Shown here one piece after another: positions 17,653 to 27,217 of a stretch of DNA of 64,000 nt. The translations under genes were made by a program, and so were the position numbers. Position 1 is the first letter of the stretch; each line of letters begins with the position of its first letter. The stretch lies in the NCBI RefSeq assembly GCF_009498275.1, contig NZ_CP045643.1, positions 2,108,001 through 2,172,000 of the forward strand. The letters are read 5' to 3'. Under the pieces are notes generated by a model. It had not been told where the DNA came from. It was given only the letters and a program-made list of their open reading frames with translations, and searched no databases. This DNA comes from Streptomyces fagopyri. Its GTDB lineage: Bacteria > Actinomycetota > Actinomycetes > Streptomycetales > Streptomycetaceae.

Positions 17653-19347
17653 ATGCCCGACGGCAGCAGCGACACCAACTCGACCCTCATCTCCGGTGGG
17701 CACCTGGTCGCCAAGGCACTCAGAGCGGAAGGCGTGGAGGTCGTCTACACCTTGTGCGGCGGCCACATCATCGACATCTACGACGGCTGTGTCGACGAAG
17801 GCATAGAGGTCGTCGACGTACGGCACGAGCAGGTCGCCGCCCACGCCGCCGACGGCTACGCGCGGATCACCGGCAAGCCCGGATGCGCGGTCGTCACGGC
17901 CGGCCCCGGCACCACCGACGCCGTGACGGGCGTCGCGAACGCCTTCCGCGCCGAGTCCCCGATGCTGCTGATCGGCGGCCAGGGAGCGCACACCCAGCAC
18001 AAGATGGGGTCCCTCCAGGACCTGCCGCACGTCGACATGATGACGCCGATCACCAAGTTCGCCGCGACCGTCCCGGACACGGCACGCGCCGCCGACATGG
18101 TGTCGATGGCGTTCCGCGAGTGCTACCACGGCGCCCCCGGGCCGTCCTTCCTGGAGATCCCGCGCGACGTGCTGGACGCCAAGGTGCCGCTCGACAGGGC
18201 CCGGATACCCGCCGCCGGCCGGTACCGGGCCTCGACCCGCTCGGCCGGTGACCCCGAGGCCATAGAGAAGCTCGCCGATCTGCTCGTGCACGCCGAGAAG
18301 CCCGCGATCCTGCTGGGCAGCCAGGTGTGGACGACCCGGGGCACCGAGGCCGCCATCGACCTCGTACGCACCCTCAACATCCCGGCGTACATGAACGGCG
18401 CCGGTCGCGGCACCCTGCCGCCCGGGGACCCGCACCACTTCCAGCTCTCCCGCCGGTACGCGTTCTCGAACGCCGACGTGATCGTGATCGTGGGTACGCC
18501 CTTCGACTTCCGTATGGGCTACGGCAAACGGCTCTCCCCCGACGCGACCGTCGTGCAGATCGACCTCGACTACCGGACCGTCGGCAAGAACCGTGACATC
18601 GACCTGGGGATCGTCGGGGACGCGGGGCTGGTCCTGAAGTCGGTGACCGACGCCGCCTCCGGGCGCGTCAACGGGGGCGCTTCGAGGCGCAAGGAGTGGC
18701 TCGACGAACTGCGGGCCGCCGAACAGACGGCACTCGACAAGCGGCTGCCCAGTCTCAGGTCGGACGCCTCGCCCATCCATCCGTACCGCCTGGTGAGCGA
18801 GATCAACGACTTCCTCACCGAGGACTCCATCTACATCGGGGACGGCGGCGACATCGTCACCTTCTCCGGGCAGGTGGTGCAGCCCAAGTCGCCGGGCCAC
18901 TGGATGGACCCGGGTCCGCTCGGCACGCTCGGCGTGGGCATCCCCTTCGTCCTCGCCGCGAAGAAGGCCCGCCCCGACAAGGAGGTCGTGGCCCTCTTCG
19001 GCGACGGCGCCTTCTCGCTCACCGGCTGGGACTTCGAGACCCTCGTCCGCTACGACCTGCCCTTCGTCGGCATCGTCGGCAACAACTCCTCGATGAACCA
19101 GATCCGTTACGGCCAGGCCCAGAAGTACGGCGTGGAGCGCGAGCGGGTCGGCAACACCCTCGGCGACGTCCACTACGACAAGTTCGCCCAGATGCTGGGG
19201 GGTTACGGCGAGGAGGTCCGCGACCCCGCCGACATCGCCCCGGCGCTGCGGCGGGCCCGCGAGTCGGGCAAGCCGTCGCTCATCAACGTCTGGGTCGACC
19301 CGGACGCGTACGCCCCCGGAACCATGAACCAGACGATGTACAAGTGA
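17653..19347 (+). CDS. TPP-dependent decarboxylase, candidate oxalyl-CoA decarboxylase
   Basis: 564 residues; ATG after GGGACAGGA. Three-domain TPP enzyme: pyrimidine-binding N-domain with the activating Glu in [20 protein letters not shown], central domain, and PP-binding domain with [12 protein letters not shown] followed about 25 residues on by NN. By sequence style it is closer to acetolactate synthase than to classical Oxalobacter Oxc. It is followed 10 bp later by a clear formyl-CoA:oxalate CoA-transferase gene and then by oxalate/formate transporters, which argues for oxalyl-CoA to formyl-CoA plus CO2. Carboligase activity (glyoxylate or formyl-CoA based) is the main alternative. Confidence 0.7.
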   Translation: MPDGSSDTNSTLISGGHLVAKALRAEGVEVVYTLCGGHIIDIYDGCVDEGIEVVDVRHEQVAAHAADGYARITGKPGCAVVTAGPGTTDAVTGVANAFRAESPMLLIGGQGAHTQHKMGSLQDLPHVDMMTPITKFAATVPDTARAADMVSMAFRECYHGAPGPSFLEIPRDVLDAKVPLDRARIPAAGRYRASTRSAGDPEAIEKLADLLVHAEKPAILLGSQVWTTRGTEAAIDLVRTLNIPAYMNGAGRGTLPPGDPHHFQLSRRYAFSNADVIVIVGTPFDFRMGYGKRLSPDATVVQIDLDYRTVGKNRDIDLGIVGDAGLVLKSVTDAASGRVNGGASRRKEWLDELRAAEQTALDKRLPSLRSDASPIHPYRLVSEINDFLTEDSIYIGDGGDIVTFSGQVVQPKSPGHWMDPGPLGTLGVGIPFVLAAKKARPDKEVVALFGDGAFSLTGWDFETLVRYDLPFVGIVGNNSSMNQIRYGQAQKYGVERERVGNTLGDVHYDKFAQMLGGYGEEVRDPADIAPALRRARESGKPSLINVWVDPDAYAPGTMNQTMYK

Positions 19348-19357
19348 GGTGCCCCCG

Positions 19358-20635
19358 ATGACACCGACGACCCCCACGACCGCGGCGCCCCCCACCACGG
19401 GTACGCCGGCCAAGGCTCTCGAAGGCGTCCGCGTCCTCGACATGACACACGTCCAGTCCGGCCCCTCCGCCACCCAGCTGCTCGCCTGGCTGGGCGCGGA
19501 CGTCGTCAAGCTGGAGGCGCCGACCGGTGACATCACGCGCAAACAGCTGCGTGACCTCCCGGACGTCGACTCCCTCTACTTCACGATGCTCAACTGCAAC
19601 AAGCGCAGCATCACCCTCAACACCAAGACCGAACGCGGCAAGGAGATCCTGACCGAACTGATCCGGCGCTCCGACGTCATGGTCGAGAACTTCGGACCGG
19701 GCGCCGTCGACCGCATGGGCTTCACCTGGGACCGCATCCAGGAGATCAACCCGCGCATCGTCTACGCGTCCATCAAGGGCTTCGGGGACGGCCCGTACAC
19801 CAACTTCAAGGCGTACGAGGTCGTCGCGCAGGCCATGGGGGGGTCGATGGCCACCACCGGCTTCGAGGACGGGCCGCCCCTGGCCACGGGCGCGCAGATC
19901 GGCGACTCGGGCACAGGTGTCCACGCGGTGGCGGGCATCCTCGCCGCCCTGTTCCAGCGGGAGAGCACCGGGCGCGGGCAGCGCGTGAACGTGGCGATGC
20001 AGCACGCGGTGCTCAATCTGTGCCGGGTCAAGCTCAGGGACCAGCAGCGCCTGGCGCACGGCCCGTTGGCCGAGTATCCCAACGAGGACTTCGGTGACGA
20101 GGTGCCCCGGTCCGGCAACGCGTCCGGCGGCGGCCAACCGGGCTGGGCGGTCAAGTGCGCGCCGGGCGGCCCCAACGACTACGTGTACGTCATCGTGCAG
20201 CCGGTCGGATGGAAGCCGATCACCGAGCTGATCGGCCGGCCGGAACTCGCCGACGACCCCGAGTGGGCCACCCCCGAGGCCCGGCTGCCCCAGCTCACCA
20301 AGATGTTCCAGCTCATCGAGGAGTGGTCGGCCACCCTCCCCAAGTGGGAGGTGCTGGAGCGGCTCAACGCCCACAACATCCCGTGCGGCCCGATCCTGTC
20401 CACCAAGGAGATCGTCGAGGACGAGTCCCTGGTCGCCAACGAGATGGTCGTGACGGTGCCGCACCCCGAGCGCGGCGAGTTCATGACGGTCGGCAGTCCG
20501 CTGAAGCTCTCCGACTCCCCCGTGGACGTCACCAGTTCGCCCCTGCTCGGCGAGCACAACGAAGAGGTCTACATCGGCGAGCTCGGCCTCGGCGACGAGG
20601 AACTGCGCCTGCTCAAGTCGAACGGAGTGATCTGA
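19358..20635 (+). CDS. frc: formyl-CoA:oxalate CoA-transferase
   Basis: 425 residues, class III CoA-transferase, moving CoA from formyl-CoA (or succinyl-CoA) to oxalate. It matches the well-studied Oxalobacter enzyme along its length (428 residues): THVQSGP with Gln33 in the position of Gln17, [32 protein letters not shown], catalytic Asp183 in [11 protein letters not shown], the flexible glycine loop in [11 protein letters not shown], and NIPCGPI. The ATG at 19358 is chosen over a GTG at 19349 because GAGG lies eight bases before it and no site precedes the GTG. The Thr/Pro-rich 18-residue head is unusual but short. The stop is directly followed by the next start. Confidence 0.92.
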   Translation: MTPTTPTTAAPPTTGTPAKALEGVRVLDMTHVQSGPSATQLLAWLGADVVKLEAPTGDITRKQLRDLPDVDSLYFTMLNCNKRSITLNTKTERGKEILTELIRRSDVMVENFGPGAVDRMGFTWDRIQEINPRIVYASIKGFGDGPYTNFKAYEVVAQAMGGSMATTGFEDGPPLATGAQIGDSGTGVHAVAGILAALFQRESTGRGQRVNVAMQHAVLNLCRVKLRDQQRLAHGPLAEYPNEDFGDEVPRSGNASGGGQPGWAVKCAPGGPNDYVYVIVQPVGWKPITELIGRPELADDPEWATPEARLPQLTKMFQLIEEWSATLPKWEVLERLNAHNIPCGPILSTKEIVEDESLVANEMVVTVPHPERGEFMTVGSPLKLSDSPVDVTSSPLLGEHNEEVYIGELGLGDEELRLLKSNGVI

Positions 20636-22783
20636 GTGATGGCCGAAGACCGGCTGCTGCGGGTGCGCACGCTCCTCGACTCCGTGCGCGCCGGGGGTCG
20701 CGCCGCGCTCACCGCGCCGGAGGGCAAGGTGATCGCCGACGCGTACGGGATCGCCGTACCGGGCGAGGAACTGGCGAGGGACGTCGACGAGGCGGTGGCG
20801 TACGCGGCGCGCTTCGGCGGGCCCGTCGTGATGAAGATCGTGTCCCCGGACATCCTGCACAAGACGGATGCCGGCGGTGTCGTCGTCGGCGTCGAGGGCG
20901 CGGCGGACGTGCGCGCCGCCTTCCACCGGATCGTCGAGAACGCGAAGGCCTACGACCCCCAGGCCCGCGTCGAGGGCGTCCAGGTACAGGAACTGCTCCC
21001 CCAGGGGCAGGAGGTCATCGTCGGCGCGGTGACCGACCCGACCTTCGGCAAGGTGGTGGCCTTCGGGCTCGGCGGTGTACTGGTCGAGGTCCTCAAGGAC
21101 GTCACCTTCCGGCTCGCCCCCCTGAGCGCCGACGAGGCGCTGTCCATGCTGGACTCCATCCGGGCGGCCGAGATCCTGCGCGGGGTGCGTGGCGCGCCGC
21201 CGGTGGACCGGTGGGCGATCGCCGAGCAGATCCGCCGCGTCTCCGAACTCGTCTCGGACTTCCCGGAGATAGCCGAGGTCGACCTCAACCCGGTGATCGC
21301 CACCCCGGAGGGCGCCGTCGCCGCGGACATCCGGGTGATCCTCGCCGAGTCGCTCCCCAAAGAGCGCCGCAAGTACACCCGCGCGGAGATCCTCACCTCG
21401 ATGCGCCGGCTGATGCAGCCCTCCTCGGTGGCGGTGATCGGCGCGTCCAACGAGCAGGGCAAGATCGGGAACTCGGTGATGCGCAACCTCGTGGACGGCG
21501 GCTTCGCCGGCGAGATCCACCCCGTGAACCCCAAGGCCGATGACATCCTGGGCCGCAAGGCGTACAAGAGTGTCACGGACGTTCCCGGTGAGGTGGACGT
21601 GGCGGTCTTCGCGATCCCCGCCAAGTTCGTGGCCGCGGCCCTGGAGGAGGTGGGACGCAAGGGTGTCCCCAACGCCGTGCTGATCCCCTCCGGGTTCGCG
21701 GAGACCGGTGAACAGGCGCTCCAGGACGAGATCGTGGCCATCGCCGAGCGGCACGGCGTCCGGCTGCTCGGGCCGAACATCTACGGCTACTACTCGACGT
21801 GGCAGGACCTCTGCGCCACGTTCTGCACGCCGTACGACGTCAAGGGCGGTGTCGCGCTGACCTCGCAGTCCGGCGGCATCGGCATGGCCATCCTGGGTTT
21901 CGCGCGCACCACGAGGACGGGCGTCTCCGCGATCGTCGGGCTCGGCAACAAGTCGGACCTGGACGAGGACGACCTGCTGACCTGGTTCGGCGAGGACCCG
22001 CACACCGAGTGCATCGCGATGCACCTGGAGGACCTCAAGGACGGCCGCGCCTTCGTGGAGGCCGCTCGGGCGACGGTCCCCAGGAAGCCGGTCGTGGTCC
22101 TGAAGGCGGGCCGCACCGCCGCCGGGGCGAAGGCCGCCGGTTCGCACACGGGCGCGCTCGCGGGCGACGACGCCGTGTACGAGGACATCCTGAAGCAGGC
22201 CGGCGTCATCAGGGCTCCCGGGCTGCGCGACATGCTGGAGTACGCGCGCGGACTGCCGGTGCTGCCCACCCCCCAGGGCGACAACGTGGTGATCATCACG
22301 GGCGCGGGCGGCAGCGGCGTCCTCCTCTCCGACGCCGTGACGGACAACGGCCTGACCCTGATGGAGATCCCGCCGGACCTGGACGCGTCCTTCAGGGCGT
22401 TCATCCCGCCCTTCGGAGCCGCGGGCAACCCGGTCGACATCACGGGCGGCGAGCCGCCGTCGACGTACGAGGCGACGATCCGGCTGGGCCTGGAGGATCC
22501 GCGCGTCCACGCCCTGGTCCTCGGCTACTGGCACACCATCGTCACCCCTCCCATGGTCTTCGCCGAGCTCACCGCGCGCGTGGTGGCCGAGTTCCGGGAA
22601 CGGGGCGTCGAGAAGCCGGTGGTGGCGTCGCTCGCGGGCGACGTCGAGGTCGAGGAGGCCTGCCAGTACCTGTACGAGCGGGGGGTCGTGGCGTACCCGT
22701 ACACGACCGAGACGCCGGTGGCGGTCCTGGGCGCCAAGTACCGCTGGGCGCGCGCGGCAGGCCTGTTGGGGGGCGGTTCATGA
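20636..22783 (+). CDS. ADP-forming acyl-CoA synthetase (fused beta-alpha type)
   Basis: 715 residues starting at the base after the frc stop (GTG, with an ATG next codon). Residues ~15-230 are ATP-grasp (VVMKIVSPDILHKTDAGGVV, VGVE). Residues ~255-385 are the CoA-binding fold (SSVAVIGASNEQGKIGNSVM). The C-terminus is the ligase part (SQSGGIGMAILGF, GRTAAGAKAAGSHTGALAGD with the phospho-His, GNPVDITGGEPPSTYE). The domain order is beta before alpha. It makes an acyl-CoA from an acid and ATP, giving ADP. Co-translation with frc suggests a role in charging oxalate, formate or an overflow acid with CoA. Substrate is inference. Confidence 0.85.
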   Translation: MMAEDRLLRVRTLLDSVRAGGRAALTAPEGKVIADAYGIAVPGEELARDVDEAVAYAARFGGPVVMKIVSPDILHKTDAGGVVVGVEGAADVRAAFHRIVENAKAYDPQARVEGVQVQELLPQGQEVIVGAVTDPTFGKVVAFGLGGVLVEVLKDVTFRLAPLSADEALSMLDSIRAAEILRGVRGAPPVDRWAIAEQIRRVSELVSDFPEIAEVDLNPVIATPEGAVAADIRVILAESLPKERRKYTRAEILTSMRRLMQPSSVAVIGASNEQGKIGNSVMRNLVDGGFAGEIHPVNPKADDILGRKAYKSVTDVPGEVDVAVFAIPAKFVAAALEEVGRKGVPNAVLIPSGFAETGEQALQDEIVAIAERHGVRLLGPNIYGYYSTWQDLCATFCTPYDVKGGVALTSQSGGIGMAILGFARTTRTGVSAIVGLGNKSDLDEDDLLTWFGEDPHTECIAMHLEDLKDGRAFVEAARATVPRKPVVVLKAGRTAAGAKAAGSHTGALAGDDAVYEDILKQAGVIRAPGLRDMLEYARGLPVLPTPQGDNVVIITGAGGSGVLLSDAVTDNGLTLMEIPPDLDASFRAFIPPFGAAGNPVDITGGEPPSTYEATIRLGLEDPRVHALVLGYWHTIVTPPMVFAELTARVVAEFRERGVEKPVVASLAGDVEVEEACQYLYERGVVAYPYTTETPVAVLGAKYRWARAAGLLGGGS

Positions 22784-22800
22784 GGTGACCCAGGGCGGGA

Positions 22801-22825
22801 GCGGCCGACGGTGCGCGTCGGCCGC
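22801..22825 (+). terminator. hairpin after the acyl-CoA synthetase gene
   Basis: GCGGCCGAC and GTCGGCCGC form a perfect 9-bp stem with a 7-nt loop, 17 bp past the stop. It lacks a T-tract, as often in Streptomyces. It may reduce read-through into the transporter pair. Confidence 0.6.
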
Positions 22826-22907
22826 CCCCAGGACCCGTGCGCACACGAAAGGCATTTGGACAGGGGGCGCTGGCCAGATCTTTCGACGCAAGGGGTGCTG
22901 AACCGAC

Positions 22908-24296
22908 ATGACGACCACCGACCTATCGACATCCGTCCCCTACAGGGAGGTGACGGATCGCAACGGCCGCCTGTACCGCATCGGTGAGACCGACCGGGAC
23001 ATCATGGGGCGACCACGCTGGACCATGGTCCTCTTCCCCTGGATGGGGATGCTGGGCATCAGTTCCTCGGAGTACGCGTTCACCTCCGCCGAGGACACCC
23101 TGCACGACGCCCACCTGTGGAGCAGTGGGCACATCTTCTGGCTGATGGGCGTCTGGATCTTCTTCCAGGCGGCCGTGGCCTTCCCCGCCGGCCAACTGCG
23201 GGAGAGCGGACGGCTGCCCGCGCGGTACGCCATGATGCTCGGCGCGCTGGGCACGGTGCTGGGCTACATCTCGCTGGCGTTCGCACCGCACGTGATCGTC
23301 GCGTACCTCGGCTTCGGGATGTTCAGCGGCATCGGCGCCGGCCTTGTCTACGCGACCTGCGTGAACATGGTCGGCAAGTGGTTCCCGGAACGCAAGGGCG
23401 GCAAGACCGGCCTGGTCAACGGCGGTTTCGCCTACGGCTCGGTGCCCTTCGTCTTCCTGTTCACCTCGTACATGGACCTGGGCAACTACCGGACCGTCCT
23501 GGTGATGGTGGGCCTGGTCTGCTGCTCCGTGGTCGCGTTCGCGGGCTGGTTCTTCAAGGACCCGCCCAAGGGCTGGTGGCCGCCGCACGTGGACCCGCTG
23601 AAGGTGTCGTCCGACCCCAGGATCCGGCGGGCGCTGGAGAAGAACCCGCCGGCGGTGAAGCAGTACACCCCGAAGGAGGCCGCCCGCACACCCGTCCTGT
23701 GGATGATGTGGTTCTGTCTGCTGTGCACCGCGGGGATCAACATCTTCGGCATCGCCTTCCAGGTGCCGTTCGGCAAGGACATGGGGTTCGCGGGCGGGAT
23801 CGTGGCCACCGCGATGTCCCTGAAGGCCATCGTCAACGGCACCGGCCGTGGGGTGATCGGCTGGATCTCCGACCGCTTCGGGCGCCGCAACACGCTGATC
23901 ATCGTCTGTCTGGTGCTGGGCTCCGCGCAGTTCGGCGTGCTGGTCTCGGGCCAGATGGGCAGCATGCCGTTCTTCCTGTTCTGCTCCATGGTCTCCGGCT
24001 TCGGCGGCGGCGCGATCTTCCCGCTCTTCGCGGCCATGACGGCGGACTACTTCGGCGAGAACAACAACGCCTCCAACTACGGGATGGTCTACAGCTCGAA
24101 GCTGATCTCGGGCCTGGTGGGCTCCGGCATGGGCGCGGTCGTCGTCGGCGCGTGGGACTACCACGGCGCCTTCGTGCTCGCGGGCTCCATCGGCCTGGCC
24201 TCCGCCGTACTGGCGCTGTTCCTGAAATCACCGGGCACCCCCAAGGCCCGGAGCATCGTCCCCAACCCGCAACCGCTCGGCGAGGAGATGGCGTGA
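22908..24296 (+). CDS. OFA-family MFS transporter (oxalate/formate type)
   Basis: 462 residues, about 12 hydrophobic segments. After a polar head (YREVTDRNGRLYRIGETDRD) come repeated MFS features: GIGAGLVYATCVNMVGKWFP followed by ERKGGKTGLVNGGFAYG, and GRGVIGWISDRFGRRNT in the second half. The N(M)xGKWFP-x-RxG-x-xGLV stretch is characteristic of OFA porters such as OxlT. Expected role: oxalate uptake in exchange for formate or with protons. A similar transporter follows one base after its stop, so both are one transcript. Whether the pair works as two separate porters or a heterodimer is not known. Confidence 0.87.
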   Translation: MTTTDLSTSVPYREVTDRNGRLYRIGETDRDIMGRPRWTMVLFPWMGMLGISSSEYAFTSAEDTLHDAHLWSSGHIFWLMGVWIFFQAAVAFPAGQLRESGRLPARYAMMLGALGTVLGYISLAFAPHVIVAYLGFGMFSGIGAGLVYATCVNMVGKWFPERKGGKTGLVNGGFAYGSVPFVFLFTSYMDLGNYRTVLVMVGLVCCSVVAFAGWFFKDPPKGWWPPHVDPLKVSSDPRIRRALEKNPPAVKQYTPKEAARTPVLWMMWFCLLCTAGINIFGIAFQVPFGKDMGFAGGIVATAMSLKAIVNGTGRGVIGWISDRFGRRNTLIIVCLVLGSAQFGVLVSGQMGSMPFFLFCSMVSGFGGGAIFPLFAAMTADYFGENNNASNYGMVYSSKLISGLVGSGMGAVVVGAWDYHGAFVLAGSIGLASAVLALFLKSPGTPKARSIVPNPQPLGEEMA

Positions 24297-24297
24297 C

Positions 24298-25698
24298 ATG
24301 ACGGCGGACCCCATCGCCACCGAGGGCGCGTCGGCCGAAACCGGCGCCCCGAACCGCTCGTACCGCGAAGTCACCGACTCCCGGGGCCGGGTCTACCGGA
24401 TCGGCGAGACGGACCGGGACATCCTGGGCCACTCACGCAAGTTCATGGTGTACCTGCCGTGGATCGCCATGATGGCCATCAGCGTCTTCGAGTACGCGTA
24501 CGGCTCGGCGGAGGACACCCTGTCCCACGCGCACGGCTGGACGCAGAGCAACACCTTCTGGATCCTGAGCGTCTGGGTCTTCTTCCAGGCCGGCATAGCC
24601 TTCCCGGCGGGCTGGATGCGGGAGAAGGGCATTCTCACCGCCCGCAGGGCCATGTACACCGGCGCGTTCATGTGCGTGCTCGGCTTCCTCGCCCTGTCGC
24701 ACCTGAGCAACGTGCTGCTGGCCATCCTGGGCTTCGGTGTCATCGGCGGCATCGGCTCGGGCCTGGTGTACGCGACGTGCATCAACATGGTCGGCAAGTG
24801 GTTCCCCGAACGGCGTGGCGCCAGGACGGGCTTCGTCAACGGCGGATTCGCCTACGGCTCGCTGCCCTTCATCTTCATCTTCAACTACGCCTTCGACACC
24901 GGGAACTACCATCGCGTGCTCGACCTCATCGGGTGCTACGTGATGATCGTCGTGCTGTCCTGCGCGTTCTTCTTCAAGGACCCGCCGAAGAACTGGTGGC
25001 CGGCGGACATCGACCCGCTGACCCACGGCGGCGACACCAAGACCGCGGCGAGCCTCGCCAAGAACCCTCCCGCGGTGAAGCAGTACACACCGAAGGAGGC
25101 GGTCAGGACGGGCGTGCTCCCCCTGATGTGGATCACTCTGGTGATGACCGCGGGTGTGTCCATCTTCGGGATCTCCTTCCAGGTCGACTTCGCCAAGGAG
25201 GTGGGCTTCGGTCCTCTGGTGGCGGCGTCCTCGATGGGCATCATGGCCGTCATCAACGGCATCGGCCGCGCCGTGGTGGGCTGGCTGTCCGACACCTGGG
25301 GCCGCAAGCCGACCCTGGTGTTCGTCATCGTCGTCCTGGGGCTCGCGCAGTTCGGCGTGATCTGGGCCGGGAACGTCAGGAGCGAGTGGCTCTTCCTGTT
25401 CTTCGCCTTCCTCTCCGGGTTCGGCGGCGGTGCGTTCTACCCGATGTTCGCGGCTCTGACCCCGGACTACTTCGGCGAGAACTACAACGCCACCAACTAC
25501 GGCCTGGTGTACAGCGGCAAGCTGGTCAGCGGTCTGTTCGGCGGCGGACTCGGCTCGATGGTGGTCGCCGCCTGGGGCTACGACGGCGCGTACGCGCTGG
25601 CCGGCGGCATCTCGATGGCGGCGGCGGCGATCGCGCTGCTGCTGAAACAGCCGGGACGCGACGGCGGGGTGAGCGGGACCCCGCAGCCGGCCGGCTGA
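24298..25698 (+). CDS. second OFA-family MFS transporter
   Basis: 466 residues and clearly paralogous to the preceding gene over its whole length (head YREVTDSRGRVYRIGETDRD, GIGSGLVYATCINMVGKWFP, AYGSLPFIFIFNYAFDTGNY, and a late FGENYNATNYGLVYSGKLVS). It has an acidic/Thr-rich 20-residue leader that the first copy lacks. The start is one base after the upstream stop. Divergence of a tandem duplication may separate substrates (oxalate, formate, other C1-C2 acids). It ends before a strong convergent terminator hairpin. Confidence 0.87.
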   Translation: MTADPIATEGASAETGAPNRSYREVTDSRGRVYRIGETDRDILGHSRKFMVYLPWIAMMAISVFEYAYGSAEDTLSHAHGWTQSNTFWILSVWVFFQAGIAFPAGWMREKGILTARRAMYTGAFMCVLGFLALSHLSNVLLAILGFGVIGGIGSGLVYATCINMVGKWFPERRGARTGFVNGGFAYGSLPFIFIFNYAFDTGNYHRVLDLIGCYVMIVVLSCAFFFKDPPKNWWPADIDPLTHGGDTKTAASLAKNPPAVKQYTPKEAVRTGVLPLMWITLVMTAGVSIFGISFQVDFAKEVGFGPLVAASSMGIMAVINGIGRAVVGWLSDTWGRKPTLVFVIVVLGLAQFGVIWAGNVRSEWLFLFFAFLSGFGGGAFYPMFAALTPDYFGENYNATNYGLVYSGKLVSGLFGGGLGSMVVAAWGYDGAYALAGGISMAAAAIALLLKQPGRDGGVSGTPQPAG

Positions 25699-25743
25699 CA
25701 CAACGGGACCGCACCGAGCGGTACTCGCGTGGTCGTACGGACA

Positions 25744-25788
25744 TCAGGCGGCCCTCCCCACGTGGCGCGTGTGGGGAGGGCCGCCTGA
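25744..25788. terminator. bidirectional terminator, 18-bp stem
   Basis: Perfect 18-bp inverted repeat (TCAGGCGGCCCTCCCCAC at 25744-25761, complement at 25771-25788) with a 9-nt loop, placed between convergent genes: the transporter ends at 25698 and the isomerase ends at 25804. Confidence 0.85.
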
Positions 25789-25803
25789 CGTGGCGCAGCG
25801 GGT

Positions 25804-26976
25804 CTAGTGCCGCCTCTCGCGGAGGGCGGCGAGACGGTCGTGGCCGATCTTCGCGTGCCGCAGTGACTGCCCGGGGTCCGTGGCACTCGGGGCGTTGTCC
25901 TGCTCGACCATCGGGTTGTGGTAACTCCGGTCGCCGACACGGGAGAAGAACGTGGTGTAGTCGATGACGCCGGTGCCGAAGGGCACCATGTCGTACCCCA
26001 TGCCGTTCGTGGTGTTGACGACGCCGTCCTTGGCGTGGAAGAGCGGGTAGCGCTTGTTGTTGCGGACGACGAGCCCCGCGGGGTCGAAGACCTTCTCCCG
26101 GGTGGACCCGTCGTGGGCGGTGTACGTGCGGAACTTGTACTGGGCCACGTGCGCCCAGAAGATGTCCATCTCCAGCCAGACCACCTTCGGGTCGGTGACC
26201 TTCAGGAAGTACTCCAGTTTGCGGATGCCCGAACCGCGGGTCGGCCGGCCCTGGTCGTCCAGCGGCCCCCCGTCGAGCAGGAAGCCGTACGCCGCGTCGT
26301 GGTTGTGGGTGTACAGCTTGAGACCGGCGCGGCGGGCGATCCCGCCGAGCGCGTTCCACTTGTCCGCGGCGACGTCCCAGTCGGCCCGGTAGGCGCTGCC
26401 GGTGGGGTCGCCGCCGGTACCCACGTGAGCCATGCCGAGGATGTTGGCGATCTCCAGGTGTTTCTTGAAGGTGTCCAGGTCGGGTGTGGTCAGCGGCCAG
26501 GACGACGGTATGAATCCGTGGTTGCCCTGGGCCCGCAGCCCGTAGTCGTCGAGCCAGGAGCGCAACAGCCTGGCGCCCTCCACGGACTCCAGGTTCGCCC
26601 CGCCGGGGGCGTTGGCGTGCTGGCCGTACCCGGCGAACTCCACCTGCCGGTAGCCGTAGCGCGAGAGCTGCTTGAAGACCTCGCGGAAGCCGGAGGGCAG
26701 GTCGGTGGAGAGCGGGTCACGGCCCGTCGCGTCACGGACGGTGTAGAGGATGATGCCGCGCCGGTTCGCGGGCACGAGGACGTCACCGCCGTGGCCGTGG
26801 CCGTGGTCGTGGCCTCTGCCCCGGTCGTGGGCGAGGGCGGGGGACGCGCCGAGGACGGGGGCGGCGATCGCCGCGGTCGCGGCGGCGGTGCAGGTGCTGA
26901 GGAAGCGGCGGCGGTTGAGTCCGAGCGTGCGACGCAGGGCGTCGCCGACTGCGGGTTCGTCGTTGAACGCGGTCAC
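25804..26976 (-). CDS. secreted TIM-barrel sugar phosphate isomerase/epimerase-like protein
   Basis: 390 residues from a GTG preceded by GAGGGAAACC. A Tat signal is visible at about residues 20-50: LNRRRFLSTCTAAATAAIAA with Ala-rich cleavage region PVLGASPALAHD, then a His/Gly/Asp-rich linker. The mature part is a xylose-isomerase-like barrel with likely metal ligands in LEMDIFWAHV, THNHD and LFHAKDG. Relatives act as isomerases or as 3-keto-glycoside hydrolase/epimerases. Export distinguishes it from the cytosolic copy encoded 900 bp away. It is the last member of the minus-strand sugar cluster. Confidence 0.82.
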   Translation of the reverse strand: MTAFNDEPAVGDALRRTLGLNRRRFLSTCTAAATAAIAAPVLGASPALAHDRGRGHDHGHGHGGDVLVPANRRGIILYTVRDATGRDPLSTDLPSGFREVFKQLSRYGYRQVEFAGYGQHANAPGGANLESVEGARLLRSWLDDYGLRAQGNHGFIPSSWPLTTPDLDTFKKHLEIANILGMAHVGTGGDPTGSAYRADWDVAADKWNALGGIARRAGLKLYTHNHDAAYGFLLDGGPLDDQGRPTRGSGIRKLEYFLKVTDPKVVWLEMDIFWAHVAQYKFRTYTAHDGSTREKVFDPAGLVVRNNKRYPLFHAKDGVVNTTNGMGYDMVPFGTGVIDYTTFFSRVGDRSYHNPMVEQDNAPSATDPGQSLRHAKIGHDRLAALRERRH

Positions 26977-27083
26977 GGTTTCCCTCTTTCGGGTCGGTGT
27001 TCAGCGGTGCCGGGTGCCGGAGCATGTGCTGCCAGGGCGCGGGCCGGGGGCGTGCCGGACAGGTGCGGGGAGGCGCGGCGGAC

Positions 27084-27131
27084 GCGCGGCGAGGCGCGCG
27101 GCGAGGCGCGCGGCGGGATGCGCGGCGGGAT
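27084..27131. repeat. four tandem 12-bp repeats
   Basis: GCGCGGCGAGGC twice, then GCGCGGCGGGAT twice, in the gap between the secreted isomerase and the phosphatase stump. GC-rich slippage-type repeat; no other feature in this gap. Confidence 0.7.
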
Positions 27132-27217
27132 GCGTTGTCAGTGGCGCGTGTTTCACTGTCCGTAGTCGCTCGCCGGGCCGCGTCACGCGAGACCGGCCAG
27201 GCCGAGCAGCAGGGATT

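Noticed and set aside
15433..19542. 1,369-codon open frame on the minus strand opposite the decarboxylase gene and through sucD
   Set aside because: It is the frame of sucD run on through opposite-strand coding DNA; upstream part has no family motif, only GC-driven absence of stops. Real genes sucD, sucC and the decarboxylase explain the DNA.
19283..22534. 1,083-codon minus-strand frame opposite frc and the acyl-CoA synthetase
   Set aside because: Antisense of two well-supported genes; composition is His/Gly/Arg/Asp-rich as expected of a shadow frame, and no ribosome site.
22877..22888. TTTCGACGCAAG upstream of the first OFA gene as a further regulon site
   Set aside because: It lacks the TCGTCGAC core and has no inverted partner; too weak to include.
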